DNA from: an uncultured Peptococcaceae bacterium
Lineage (GTDB): Bacteria > Bacillota > Peptococcia > Peptococcales > Peptococcaceae
DNA: 61,091 nucleotides
Reading direction: 5' to 3'
Assembly (NCBI GenBank): GCA_900552455.1
Contig: URZX01000013.1
Location: 1 to 61,091, forward strand
The translations under genes were made by a program, and so were the position numbers. The notes under the pieces were generated by a model. The model was given only the letters and a program-made list of their open reading frames with translations, ran no database searches and was not told the DNA's origin. Every line of letters begins with the position of its first letter. Positions within the stretch are counted from its first letter, which is position 1. Below, piece after piece: positions 35,515 to 45,200 of this stretch.

Positions 35515-36837
35515 TTGTCAAATAACAATTCATCCCGCGACGCCTTCCGCAGCCGTTTTGGCTTCATTATGAGCTGCATCGGCTCGGCGGTCGGCATGGG
35601 CTGCATCTGGCTCTTTCCGTATCGCGTCGGCCAATATGGCGGCTTCGCGTTTCTCGTGCCGTTTCTGATCTTCGTCGTTGGTCTCGGCTTTTGCGGCGTC
35701 ATGGGCGAAATGGCCTTCGGCCGCGCCATGCGCACTGGCCCTGTGGGCGCGTTCCGCAAAGCCACTCAGCGCCGCGGCTCGAAGATCGGCGGCATTTTCG
35801 GACTCCTGCCGCTCATCGGCTCCACTGGCGTGGCCATCGGCTACACCGTCATCGTCGGCTGGATCCTGCGTTTTCTCTTCGGCGCAGCCACCGGCGGCAT
35901 GTTTGCAACAGAATCCGGCGCTTACTTTGGTGAGATCGCCGGCAATTTCGGCAGCATCGGCTGGCACATTTTTGCCATCGTGCTCACGTTCGTCGTTATG
36001 AACGCCGGCATTTCCGCTGGCATCGAGCGCGCCAACAAGATCGTCATGCCGCTGTTCTTTTTCCTCTTTGTCGGGCTGGCGATCTTCGTTGCGACGATCC
36101 CTGGCTCGGAAGCTGGCTACGAATTTCTCTTCTCGCCAGACTGGTCCGCGCTGGCTGATCCAAAAACCTGGATGTACGCCCTCGGTCAGGCATTTTTCTC
36201 GCTCTCGCTGGCTGGCTGCGGCACCATTGTCTACGGCAGCTATCTGAAAAACGACACCGACATCGTTTTCTCCGGCGTCATGGTCGCAGTCTTCGAGCTC
36301 ATCGCCTCCATCCTCGTGGCGTTGACGATCCTGCCAGCGGTTTTCGCTTTCGGCATCGATCCCCAGAGCGGCCCACCGCTGATCTTCATCACCCTGCCAT
36401 CGATCTTTGCGCAGCTGCCATATTCGCAGATCCTCGCCATCGTTTTCTTCCTGGCGGTGTTCTTCGCCGGCATCACCAGCCTTGTCAATCTCTATGAAAC
36501 GCCGATCGAAGCGCTGCAGGAACAGTTCGGCCTCAGCCGTATCGCGTCCTGCGTTGTCGTCTTCGGCTTCAGCCTGCTCGTCGGCATCTTCCTGGAAAAT
36601 GGTGACACCGTTTCCAGCTGGATGGACATCTTCACCATCTACATCATGCCAGTTGGCGCGCTGCTCGCCGGGATCATGTTCTTCTGGATCTGCGGCAAGG
36701 GCTTCGCTGCCAGCCAGATCGAGATGGGCAGTAAATATCGCGTCGGCCGTTTCATCGAGGGTCTGGGCAAATACGTCTACTGCGGCGTCACCATCATCGT
36801 GCTGATCCTCGGTGTCGTTTTCGGCGGCATCGGTTGA
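35515..36837 (+). CDS. Sodium-dependent NSS-family amino acid symporter, copy 2
   Basis: About 440 residues, very similar to copy 1 throughout: FIMSCIGSAVGMGCIWLFPY, YRVGQYGGFAFLVPF and LGQAFFSLSLAGCGTIVYG recur. Differences cluster in loops and TM8-10. The start is TTG at 35515, as AGAGGTG overlaps an upstream GTG. Tandem duplication with divergence suggests two related substrates or a two-component transporter. Seventeen bases separate it from the next gene. Confidence 0.93.
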   Translation: MSNNNSSRDAFRSRFGFIMSCIGSAVGMGCIWLFPYRVGQYGGFAFLVPFLIFVVGLGFCGVMGEMAFGRAMRTGPVGAFRKATQRRGSKIGGIFGLLPLIGSTGVAIGYTVIVGWILRFLFGAATGGMFATESGAYFGEIAGNFGSIGWHIFAIVLTFVVMNAGISAGIERANKIVMPLFFFLFVGLAIFVATIPGSEAGYEFLFSPDWSALADPKTWMYALGQAFFSLSLAGCGTIVYGSYLKNDTDIVFSGVMVAVFELIASILVALTILPAVFAFGIDPQSGPPLIFITLPSIFAQLPYSQILAIVFFLAVFFAGITSLVNLYETPIEALQEQFGLSRIASCVVVFGFSLLVGIFLENGDTVSSWMDIFTIYIMPVGALLAGIMFFWICGKGFAASQIEMGSKYRVGRFIEGLGKYVYCGVTIIVLILGVVFGGIG

Positions 36838-36853
36838 GCAGAGGAGGCTCATC

Positions 36854-37513
36854 ATGGCAAAACTCGAGATCGAACAATCCGACCAGGCCAAAGCGCTTTT
36901 TGCACAGCTTGCTGAGAGCGACCGAACGCTCGTGCGCAAGGTGCTCACGATCATCGACAGCGCGCCGCTGATGCCGGAGCAATCGCTGCTCGTGCAGCGC
37001 GGCGTGCTGGAAGAACTCCTCGCTGCTGCAAAAGAAGGCGCGCGCGTCAGCGCCGTCATCGGCGAGCCGGAAGCCTTCGCGCAGCGTGCCATCGCTGAGA
37101 TCGGCGAGGACGTGCGCCGCGACCGCCACATTGGCGCGCTCATGGGCGGCATCGCCATCTGCGCCATCGTGCTCCTGGCGCTTAGCGCCGTCAGCCTTGT
37201 CAAAGGGCTGATCGCCGGCGTCTCGTTCATGCAGATCACCACCAGCCTCAACCTCGGCCACGTGCTCTGCTTCATCTGCGTGCTTGCCGGTGTGCGGTTT
37301 TTCGTCATGGGCGACAAAAATGCCGACTACAACGCGCCGCAGAAAGCCCGCAAGCGCACCCAGCTCGTTGGCGTTCTCTTCATCCTCGGCTTCATCTGTC
37401 TGCTTGCTGCCATTTTCGTCGAGCTTCCCGTCGTGCTCACTGTGCAGGCCGTGTACATTTTCGCCCTCGCGCTTGTGCTCATTCTCGCCTGGAAACTCAG
37501 CGGCAAAATCTGA
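36854..37513 (+). CDS. Hypothetical four-helix membrane protein
   Basis: 219 residues. A soluble helical N-terminal part of about 90 residues is followed by four transmembrane segments (IGALMGGIAICAIVLLALSA, LNLGHVLCFICVLAGVRFFV, LVGVLFILGFICLLAAIFV, VLTVQAVYIFALALVLILAW). I do not recognise the family. GAGGAGG gives the start. It closes the symporter operon before a terminator, so it may modulate transport. Confidence 0.8.
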   Translation: MAKLEIEQSDQAKALFAQLAESDRTLVRKVLTIIDSAPLMPEQSLLVQRGVLEELLAAAKEGARVSAVIGEPEAFAQRAIAEIGEDVRRDRHIGALMGGIAICAIVLLALSAVSLVKGLIAGVSFMQITTSLNLGHVLCFICVLAGVRFFVMGDKNADYNAPQKARKRTQLVGVLFILGFICLLAAIFVELPVVLTVQAVYIFALALVLILAWKLSGKI

Positions 37514-37523
37514 ATGGTTTTCT

Positions 37524-37556
37524 ACACCGTGTCCTTTTGGGCACGGTGTTCTTTTT
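37524..37556 (+). terminator. Terminator after symporter operon
   Basis: Stem ACACCGTGTCC / GGGCACGGTGT with loop TTTT, then TCTTTTT. Confidence 0.93.
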
Positions 37557-37596
37557 ACAGAATCGCTGGATGCCGCAATCAAAAACAACAGCTTTC

Positions 37597-37625
37597 TTGT
37601 ATTTGCAAACGCGTGTTGCTATAAT
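37597..37625 (+). promoter_or_regulatory. Promoter of recombinase-like gene
   Basis: TTGTAT (37597-37602), 17 bp, TATAAT (37620-37625). Confidence 0.85.
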
Positions 37626-37668
37626 AGAACCACCGGACAATTATTTGCAAAGAAAGGACAGGTGTATC

Positions 37669-38481
37669 ATGAGACAGGCAATGAGAGAGGATGGCGTCGT
37701 GCAGCTGAGCTGGTCGCAGGCAGAGGAATTTCTCGCAGAAGTGGAGAAACGCCGCGGCCACAGAGAGACCGTTGGTGTCTACAGACGCAATCTGCGGCAT
37801 TTTTTTCAGTTCATCGAGCCTGACGGTCTCATCGATCGCGGCACCGTCGCTAGCTGGCGCGATGCACTGCTCCAGGAAGGCTACAAGCCCAGCACCGTCA
37901 ATCTGCGCCTGTCTGCTGTGAACGGCCTGCTCGGCCATCTCCAGCTGCGCGATTTTCAGAGCCCCAAGCATTTCAAACCGGATCCAGACGAGGTTCAGCC
38001 AAGTATCAGCCGTGAGGAATATCTCCACCTGCTGGAGACCGCGCGCAGTCTCGACAACGAGAGCACCTATCTTGCGATCAAGCTTTTTGCCCTCACCGGG
38101 CTCAACGTCAGCTATCTCGCCAACGTCACCGTCCAGGCTGTTGAAGACGGCGTGATCACCCATGGCAACGAGCGGATGGTTCTGCCACCGATGCTGCAGG
38201 ACGAGCTGCGCCATTTTATCGCAGAGCAGGGCATCGAGGAAGGGCCGATCTTTCTAACCGTCGAAGGCGTTCCGCTGAACCGCTCCAGCATGACCAACCA
38301 CATCCAGGTTCTCGGGAAGCGGGCAGGAATCGCCAAGGAAAAATGCACGCCGCGCTGTCTGCGCAAACTCTACCACACCACCCAGGCCCAGATCCTGGAA
38401 AAGCTCGCGCCCCTCGCTCAGGCCGAATACGATCAGCTGGTCGCCGCCGAACAGGCGCGCATCGGCTGGAACATCGACTGA
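37669..38481 (+). CDS. Tyrosine-recombinase-like protein with degenerate active site
   Basis: 270 residues. A SAM-like N-terminal DNA-binding domain (about 15-90: ETVGVYRRNLRHFFQFI, KPSTVNLRLSAVNGLL) precedes a catalytic-domain fold. The box I arginine is replaced by N146 in TGLNVSYLANV. Box II, normally HxLRH, reads CTPRCLRKLYHTT, keeping only R232. No clear nucleophile tyrosine context follows. It probably binds DNA without strand exchange. It stands alone with its own promoter and terminator and no att-like repeats nearby. Confidence 0.78.
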   Translation: MRQAMREDGVVQLSWSQAEEFLAEVEKRRGHRETVGVYRRNLRHFFQFIEPDGLIDRGTVASWRDALLQEGYKPSTVNLRLSAVNGLLGHLQLRDFQSPKHFKPDPDEVQPSISREEYLHLLETARSLDNESTYLAIKLFALTGLNVSYLANVTVQAVEDGVITHGNERMVLPPMLQDELRHFIAEQGIEEGPIFLTVEGVPLNRSSMTNHIQVLGKRAGIAKEKCTPRCLRKLYHTTQAQILEKLAPLAQAEYDQLVAAEQARIGWNID

Positions 38482-38486
38482 TCTTC

Positions 38487-38527
38487 ACTGAGAATGGAAA
38501 CCAACGTTTCTGTTCTCAGTTTTTTTG
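38487..38527 (+). terminator. Terminator after recombinase-like gene
   Basis: ACTGAGAA / TTCTCAGT outer stem with inner GAAA/TTTC pairing and seven T. Confidence 0.92.
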
Positions 38528-38557
38528 TTGGCTGCAACAAAAATAGTTGGAAAAAAC

Positions 38558-38586
38558 TTGTCAGAGAAAGTTCTCCCTGCTAGAAT
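38558..38586 (+). promoter_or_regulatory. Promoter of first SLH surface protein
   Basis: TTGTCA (38558-38563), 17 bp, TGC-extended TAGAAT (38581-38586). The leader contains an ATGGT-GAAA-ACCAT hairpin near 38621-38634. Confidence 0.85.
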
Positions 38587-38667
38587 AAAAATAAGTGAAA
38601 AGAATATAATGTGCTGACGGGATGGTGAAAACCATGTTCCCACCAGCGGCAAAAAGGGGAGAATATC

Positions 38668-41600
38668 ATGAAAGATCGCACACGAAAAATTTGCAGCGTT
38701 CTGCTCACGCTGGCGCTCGCCGTTGGCATCCTGCTGCCCATGGGCGCGGAGACGGTGGAGGCGGCGGACAATACGATTATTCGTCCAAATGAGTTTAATT
38801 ATGACGAGAACGGCGATGGAACAATTACCATCACCGCATTTCCGCAGAAAGCGTATCAGGAAAACGGGACAGTCGTTGTGCCGGACACCATCGATGGGTA
38901 CACGGTGACGGCGATCGACAACAATGTGTCCTATGCCGACGAAGTGGTGGATTTGACCATTCCTGGTACAGTGACAGAAATCCAGAGCCATACATTTGAT
39001 AGAACCAGTTCACTTCAATCTTTGAAGCTGGAAAATGGTGTGGAAAAGATTGGTGCCTATGCGTTTGACACCGATACGGGACTCTCGTCGGTTCAGTTGT
39101 CCAACACGTTGAGCGAAATCGGCCAAAGTGCATTTGGGACATGCAGCTCATTAAAAGATATCGATTTACCAGATTCGTTGACGAGGATCGGTTCGCAAGC
39201 GTTTGAACAGTCGGGCCTGACATCGTTGACTTTGCCGGATAGCGTGAGATCGGTAGGCCGCCAGGCGTTTCTGGAGTGCCGCTCGTTGGTGAGCGCGAAG
39301 CTATCGTCAGGAATGACGACAATTCCAAGTCAGATGTTTCAGCGTTGCACCAGTCTGAGGACGGTGACGATTCCAGCGAGCATCACATCGATTGCCAACA
39401 CAGCCTTTGACGGCTGTGATCTGACGACGATTTATTACGGTGGCACGCAGGCGCAGTGGGAAGCGCTGCTGGAGCAGGTGAAGAGCGTATCAACGCAAAC
39501 TTATGAGATGATGATGGATGCGAACGTTACCGTTTCTGGCGGCGGCGATCCATCCACACCAACCGAGCCGGACGATCCATCGTCGGCGATCCCTACGCCG
39601 GTGAACGTCACTGCCGAGAGCACGGTGGACGGCGTGCAGCTGGAATGGAACATTCCACTGTCAGTTGGCGATACGAAGTGGGACTATGATGGCGTGATCG
39701 TCTGTCGAGAAAATACGAACGGCAGCTACACGAATATTGGGCGCACTACGCAACAGATGGATCAGACATATCTGGATAAGGATGTAGAGGACGGCAAGAC
39801 GTATACTTATGCGCTGTGCGCCTACAAGGGCAATGAATGGGGTGAACATTTCAGCAACTCCGTCACCATCACCTACGATGCCAATCCGTTCACCACGACG
39901 ACCATCCGCGATACGGCCATCCTTCTCGGCAACCAGCAGGATGGCGAGGACAACTACATCGGCGTGGACAAGCTCTGGCTCACCACCGGTGCCCAGGGGA
40001 TGCGGATCGACTTGATCTTCCCGGAAGAGATGGACGAGCTGAAGAACGAAACGCTCAGCGTAACGGTGAGCGGCGGCGGACAAACTTTCCAGGGCACGGC
40101 GGTGGAATACATCGGCCAGCAGGTGAGCTTCACCCTTGTGCTCACTGGCGGCAAGCATTTGAAACCGAACACGACCTACACCGTTACGGTGAAGGATGCG
40201 CGCGGCAACACGATCGCGGCGACAACCCTCGAGAGCGCCGGCAGGGAGACGTCGAGCTGGGGCTTTACCAATAAGGATGCCTCCTACAGTCTGACAGATC
40301 TCAAGCGCTACTATCCGGAATCGATTGCCGAAGCTCTCTATGATCTCGACAAGAGCCACGGCGAAGACGGGCTCTGCTTTGGCATGGCGCTGGCGGGCGC
40401 CCTCTGGCAGCAAGGCGATATGCCACGGATCTCCAGCATCCATGAGCTGCTCAACACCACGAGCTGGGGCACCACGCTGGTCAGCGGTCAGTGGCAGGGC
40501 GTCAGCCTGGAGGATTACATCAAAGCCTGCAACGCGCTGCAGTTCAGCCAGCCGTACGCCAAGCAGACGCGTGACAACAGAGACGATTACGACGGCCTGG
40601 TGCGCGCGGTCAAGAGCGGCGAGCCAGTCATCATCGGCACCTGGATCAATGGCATGGAAGGGCATGCCGTGCTGGCTTACGATTACAAAGAAGACAGCAG
40701 CAGTTTCACGATCTATGTACAGGACCCACAGTGCATGCCTTATCAGATCTCGACGCTGACGCTCAAAGGACGCAGCGGCGCCTGGTATGGCTGGAGTTAT
40801 GAGCGCCGTGGCTGGAAAGTGGATTCCAGCGGCGCCGAAGATCCGAACATGTATTTCGCATGGCGCAGTGCGACAACAACGCCGGATGATGATTTCAGTG
40901 TGGACAGTGTTTTCGCTGATGCTAAGGAGAATATCAAATACAACATCGGCAATGACCTCGACAATCTCTGGAATGGCCTGGTCGGCGGCGCTGGCGCCAG
41001 CGTCACGCCGATCGCCGGTACCAGCGGCGCCTGGCTGGAGGGCAGCGGCACTGTGACAATGAATAGCCTCAGCGATGAGGTGTCTCTCGCCGACAGCGAG
41101 ATCAGCGTCACCGCCCGCGGCACGAACGCGCGCTTTGCCCTCGCCGACGGCATCGACAGTGCGACGGTCAGCGGCAGCGGCAATCTGGCGCTGAACTGCA
41201 CAGCAGGCGATGTGACGGTGACGTTTAACGGCACTGCTGCGAATGGTGTTACCCTGGCGCGCAGCGGCGACAGTGTGACCATTTCCGGCGCGAGTGGCGG
41301 CAGCGTCGTCGTCAGTGAAAATGGTGCCACCACCACGACCACCACAATCACACCGGGGCAGGATGTCAGTGTCACCCTCGATGGCGACATCAACGAGGAA
41401 CCAGACACACCAGCTGGCGACATGCCGTTCACAGACGTGCGCACGAGCGACTGGTTCTACGATCCGGTGAAGTACGTGTATGAGGAAGGGCTCATGACAG
41501 GCACCGGCGCGACGGCCTTTGCGCCAAACGTAACCACCACCCGCGCCATGATCGTTTCCATCCTCTATCGTCTGGAGGGTGGTCCGGCGGTTAGCGGTAA

Positions 41601-41967
41601 CAGCAGCCCGTTCAACGATGTCCACACCAGTGACTGGTACTACGATGCGGTGCGCTGGGCTGAGCGCACAGGCGTGGTCGGTGGCGTCGGAGATGGACGT
41701 TTTGCGCCGAACACGGCGATCACCCGTGAGCAGCTGGCAGCCATGCTCATGAACTACGCCAACTACAAACATCAGAACGTCAGCGCCCGCGCCGATCTCT
41801 CGCGTTACAGCGACGCCGACCGCGTCTCGGCCTGGGCCGAGGACGCCGTTGCCTGGGCGAACGCCGAAGGTTACATCAGCGGCATGACCGCTACGACCAT
41901 TGCGCCGCAGGGCAGCGCCACGCGCGCACAGGTCGCTGCGATCCTGCAGCGCTATCTCGCAGATTGA
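38668..41967 (+). CDS. SLH-anchored surface protein with BspA-type LRR and embedded cysteine-peptidase-like domain
   Basis: 1099 residues. A signal peptide ends near residue 32 (AETVEA). BspA-type LRRs cover about 95-270 (LENGVEKIGAYAFDTDTGL). A fibronectin III-like domain (310-405) and an Ig-like domain (406-540) follow. About 545-735 resembles a papain-like peptidase, with candidate triad C570 (GEDGLCFGMALAG), H666 (EGHAVLAYDY) and D686 (VQDPQ). A Ser/Thr-rich beta region and three SLH domains (about 920-1099: FTDVRTSDWFYDPVKYVYEE) complete it. SLH domains bind pyruvylated wall polymers. Host adhesion and proteolysis are inferred. Confidence 0.87.
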   Translation: MKDRTRKICSVLLTLALAVGILLPMGAETVEAADNTIIRPNEFNYDENGDGTITITAFPQKAYQENGTVVVPDTIDGYTVTAIDNNVSYADEVVDLTIPGTVTEIQSHTFDRTSSLQSLKLENGVEKIGAYAFDTDTGLSSVQLSNTLSEIGQSAFGTCSSLKDIDLPDSLTRIGSQAFEQSGLTSLTLPDSVRSVGRQAFLECRSLVSAKLSSGMTTIPSQMFQRCTSLRTVTIPASITSIANTAFDGCDLTTIYYGGTQAQWEALLEQVKSVSTQTYEMMMDANVTVSGGGDPSTPTEPDDPSSAIPTPVNVTAESTVDGVQLEWNIPLSVGDTKWDYDGVIVCRENTNGSYTNIGRTTQQMDQTYLDKDVEDGKTYTYALCAYKGNEWGEHFSNSVTITYDANPFTTTTIRDTAILLGNQQDGEDNYIGVDKLWLTTGAQGMRIDLIFPEEMDELKNETLSVTVSGGGQTFQGTAVEYIGQQVSFTLVLTGGKHLKPNTTYTVTVKDARGNTIAATTLESAGRETSSWGFTNKDASYSLTDLKRYYPESIAEALYDLDKSHGEDGLCFGMALAGALWQQGDMPRISSIHELLNTTSWGTTLVSGQWQGVSLEDYIKACNALQFSQPYAKQTRDNRDDYDGLVRAVKSGEPVIIGTWINGMEGHAVLAYDYKEDSSSFTIYVQDPQCMPYQISTLTLKGRSGAWYGWSYERRGWKVDSSGAEDPNMYFAWRSATTTPDDDFSVDSVFADAKENIKYNIGNDLDNLWNGLVGGAGASVTPIAGTSGAWLEGSGTVTMNSLSDEVSLADSEISVTARGTNARFALADGIDSATVSGSGNLALNCTAGDVTVTFNGTAANGVTLARSGDSVTISGASGGSVVVSENGATTTTTTITPGQDVSVTLDGDINEEPDTPAGDMPFTDVRTSDWFYDPVKYVYEEGLMTGTGATAFAPNVTTTRAMIVSILYRLEGGPAVSGNSSPFNDVHTSDWYYDAVRWAERTGVVGGVGDGRFAPNTAITREQLAAMLMNYANYKHQNVSARADLSRYSDADRVSAWAEDAVAWANAEGYISGMTATTIAPQGSATRAQVAAILQRYLAD

Positions 41968-41974
41968 CGATTTT

Positions 41975-42015
41975 GCTGTGCATAGAAACGATTTGTTTCT
42001 ATGCACAGCTTTTTT
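41975..42015 (+). terminator. Terminator between SLH genes
   Basis: A perfect 15-bp stem GCTGTGCATAGAAAC / GTTTCTATGCACAGC with loop GATTT and T6. Confidence 0.95.
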
Positions 42016-42049
42016 GTCGAAAAACCGAGCAAAGTACAGGTGATTCCCA

Positions 42050-42078
42050 TTGAAAAATATGACTTCAGCTGTTATGAT
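42050..42078 (+). promoter_or_regulatory. Promoter of second SLH surface protein
   Basis: TTGAAA (42050-42055), 17 bp, TATGAT (42073-42078). The remaining leader to 42242 has no convincing ORF. Confidence 0.8.
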
Positions 42079-42242
42079 TGAGTTAATCATATTGCAGAAG
42101 TATGATTTTTGAAAAACAGCCGAGAGCGAGAGGAGGATGCCTGGCAAGAAGGAGGACAAGACGACGTTCGTCAGCGAGCAGTGGGGGCTGCAGCTGGCGG
42201 ATCTGGAATTTACAGGAGATTTATTTATGAAAGGAAGATCTT

Positions 42243-45200
42243 ATGAAAAGGAAAATCATCATCAGCGCGCTGGCGCTGATCCTGCTCGCTTGTTTGCTGC
42301 CTGGCGCGATGCTGGCAGCTGACAAAGGCGACGGTTCCGGCGCGGGCGCAGCCAATGCCTGGGACATTTCGGCAGCAGGCGACGGCAGCGTGCTCGCGTA
42401 TTATGAAGGAGACACCATCACCATCACTGGCGATGGCGCGATGAAAAATTACGACCGCGCTTATCGCGGGGCGAACGACGGCTCTGGCGTGTCGAGAAAA
42501 GTGTGGGCGCCATGGATCGACAGATCGACAGGCGCGCCGTTTCGAGAATTTAAGCACGTTGTGATCGAGCCAGGTGTGACGACGATCGGGACGTACGCAT
42601 TTTCCGGGATGTACGACATGGAAAGCGTCGTCATTCCCGAGGGCGTGACGAGCATCGGTTCCAACGCGTTCATCAACTGTAAGGCCCTGAAGCAGGTTGA
42701 TCTGCCAGCGTCGTTTGCCACGATCGGCGAATACAGAAACGTGAAGATCCACGCCCGCGATCCGTTTGAAGAATGCGACAGCCTGGAAAAGATCACCATC
42801 GCTGACGGCAACACCGCGTTCAAGCTCGACGATCAGGGCATTGCGCTGCTGGGCGCCGACGGCACGAAGCTGATCGCCTATCCGGCAGCTTATCCAACCG
42901 ATAGCTACACGATCCCGGACGGCGTCACCGAGCTGGACTACGGCGCATTTTCGAGCGCGAAGGTGCAGCACGTGACAGCGCCAGAGTCGCTGAAAACGAT
43001 CGGCGACTGGTGCTTCTCCTACACGAAGATCCATTCGCTGACGCTGCCAAACAAGGTGAAGCTGGTCGATGGCGGCGCCTTTAACAACAGTCCTGATCTG
43101 CAGGAAGTCAAACTCGGCACAGCGGATTCCTTCTGGTACGATGAATCTGTTCTGAACAGGATCGCGAATCTTAAGGTCGTCGACGCCACTGCTTACAACG
43201 GCGCCATCGCCTTTGGAACGAACGGCGTAAATATGCCAGGCAGAAATCTGCTCATCTACACACAGCAAGCGCCAACGTCGGGCGTCGGCAAGGCAGCTGT
43301 CGCAGTGGCAGAAAATGGCACGATCGACAGCGAGCAGGCGATCACCGCTGCGCCGGATTTCGTGCTGCCAACCTTCAGCGACAAGATCGCGACCGGTTGG
43401 CTCGATGCCAGTGATCAGCCGGCGACGCGTGGCGCCGCTGGAAACATCTATCACCTCGCGACGAAAGCGCTCTCTGGCGTGGACGGCGGCATTCGCTGGT
43501 CCTTCGATCCGGAAAGCGGCACCCTCACCATCGCGCCTGCTGATGAGCCAGAGGCGGGCGCTGAGCGCGGCGTCATGAAAGATTACAGCGACGATCCAAC
43601 TGCTGCACCATGGGCAGAATATGCCGACGACACGACCAGCCTCGTCATTGAGGACGGCGTGACCCATCTTGGCGACAACGCTTTTGCGAGCGACAAGGAT
43701 CTCACCAGGGTGACGATCCACAGCGACGAACTCAAGGATGAGCCGCAGCAGCCGTTCAAGGGCTGTGACAAGCTCGTCGAAGTGGTTTTTGACAGCGCGC
43801 AGCCTCCGCACATTCCTGACGGACTGCTCAACACAAACGCCGACGGCCAGGGCACGAACGGCCACGCCATGATCGTGGATCTGACTGCGTATGATACGCC
43901 GCTCAGCGACGGGCTTTCCGGCTTGTCAAACGATTCCATCGTGCTCGTCAGCAAAGAACCGGCTGACAAGGGCGAAACGCCAGTGATCTGGGCCGTGACC
44001 GGACCAGGCGTGGCAGTCGACACCACAAACGGCGTCAACCTCGGCGCGATCAGCAGAGATGGCTACACCGTTAAATGGTACAAAGATGCGTTCAAGGAAG
44101 AACCGCTGAACGACGAAACGCCAACGGCGCCGAACACCTACTACGCCAAATGGACGCCGGAAAGCGCCTACGACATGGAAGAGATGCTGCGCTTTGACGC
44201 GCTGACCTTCGGCCAGCCAGGCGAGAGCCAGGATCTGCATCCGCAGAACAACAGCGAAGTCGAGTATCAGGGGGATTTTGCTGCCGTCAGCAGCGACGAA
44301 AACATCGTCACAGCGACGGTGCACGATGGTGTTGTCACTGTGACGCCGAATCCGGCGCTTCCAGCCGGCACCCATCACACAACTGTGACGGTCACCACGC
44401 CGGATGGCGTGAGCCGCGAGATCCCTGTGCGTCTGACTGTCGCCAAGGCGCAGCCTGCGCTCGTCCTTTCTGAAAACGAAGGCAGCGTCTACGCCGGCGA
44501 CAGCACCAGCTTCACCTACACCTACAGCGGCGACGGCGCGGTCAGCGTCAGCTCGAGCGATGAATCCATCGCCACCGCCAGCGTTGATCCGCAGACAAAG
44601 ACCGTCAGCGTGAAAGCGCTGCGCCCAGGCTCGGCGACGCTCACCGTTCTGGCCAGCGAAAGCGACAACCACCTCACAGCCAGCGCCACTTACGCGCTCA
44701 CAGTGAAGCGCGCCGTCAGCCCGACCCCGAGTGACAGCGTCCACGTCAAGACCGACGGCAATGGCAAGATCCATGTCAGCAATAAAAATGCCAGCCGGGA
44801 TGAAAAAGTGACGATCACTGTGAAGCCAGACGACGGCTACACCCTTGACAAGCTCACCGTCACCGATCGCAATGGAAACACGCTCCCGCTGACGAAAGAA
44901 GGCGAGAACACCTACAGCTTCATCATGCCGCAGTCGCGTCCAGTTTCCATCAACGCCAGCTTCGTGGAGCAGAGCGCTGACGACAGCCTGCCGTTTGTCG
45001 ATGTGCACAAGGGCGACTGGTTCTATGACGTCGTCAAGGATATGTACGAGCGCGGGCTGATGACTGGCACCGGCGCCGATACGTTTTCGCCAGATCTCTC
45101 AACGACGCGCGGCATGATCGTTTCGATCCTCTATCGCCTCGAAGGCAGCCCTGCCTGCGACACACCGGAAACCTTTGCCGATGTGAACGACGGCGACTGG

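Noticed and set aside
39661..42159. 832-codon open frame opposite the first SLH gene
   Set aside because: No recognisable motifs and no ribosome site; the plus strand encodes signal peptide, LRR and SLH domains.
42137..42322. 61-codon frame before the second SLH gene
   Set aside because: It overlaps the SLH start out of frame and shows no conserved features; the ribosome site at 42231 serves the SLH gene.
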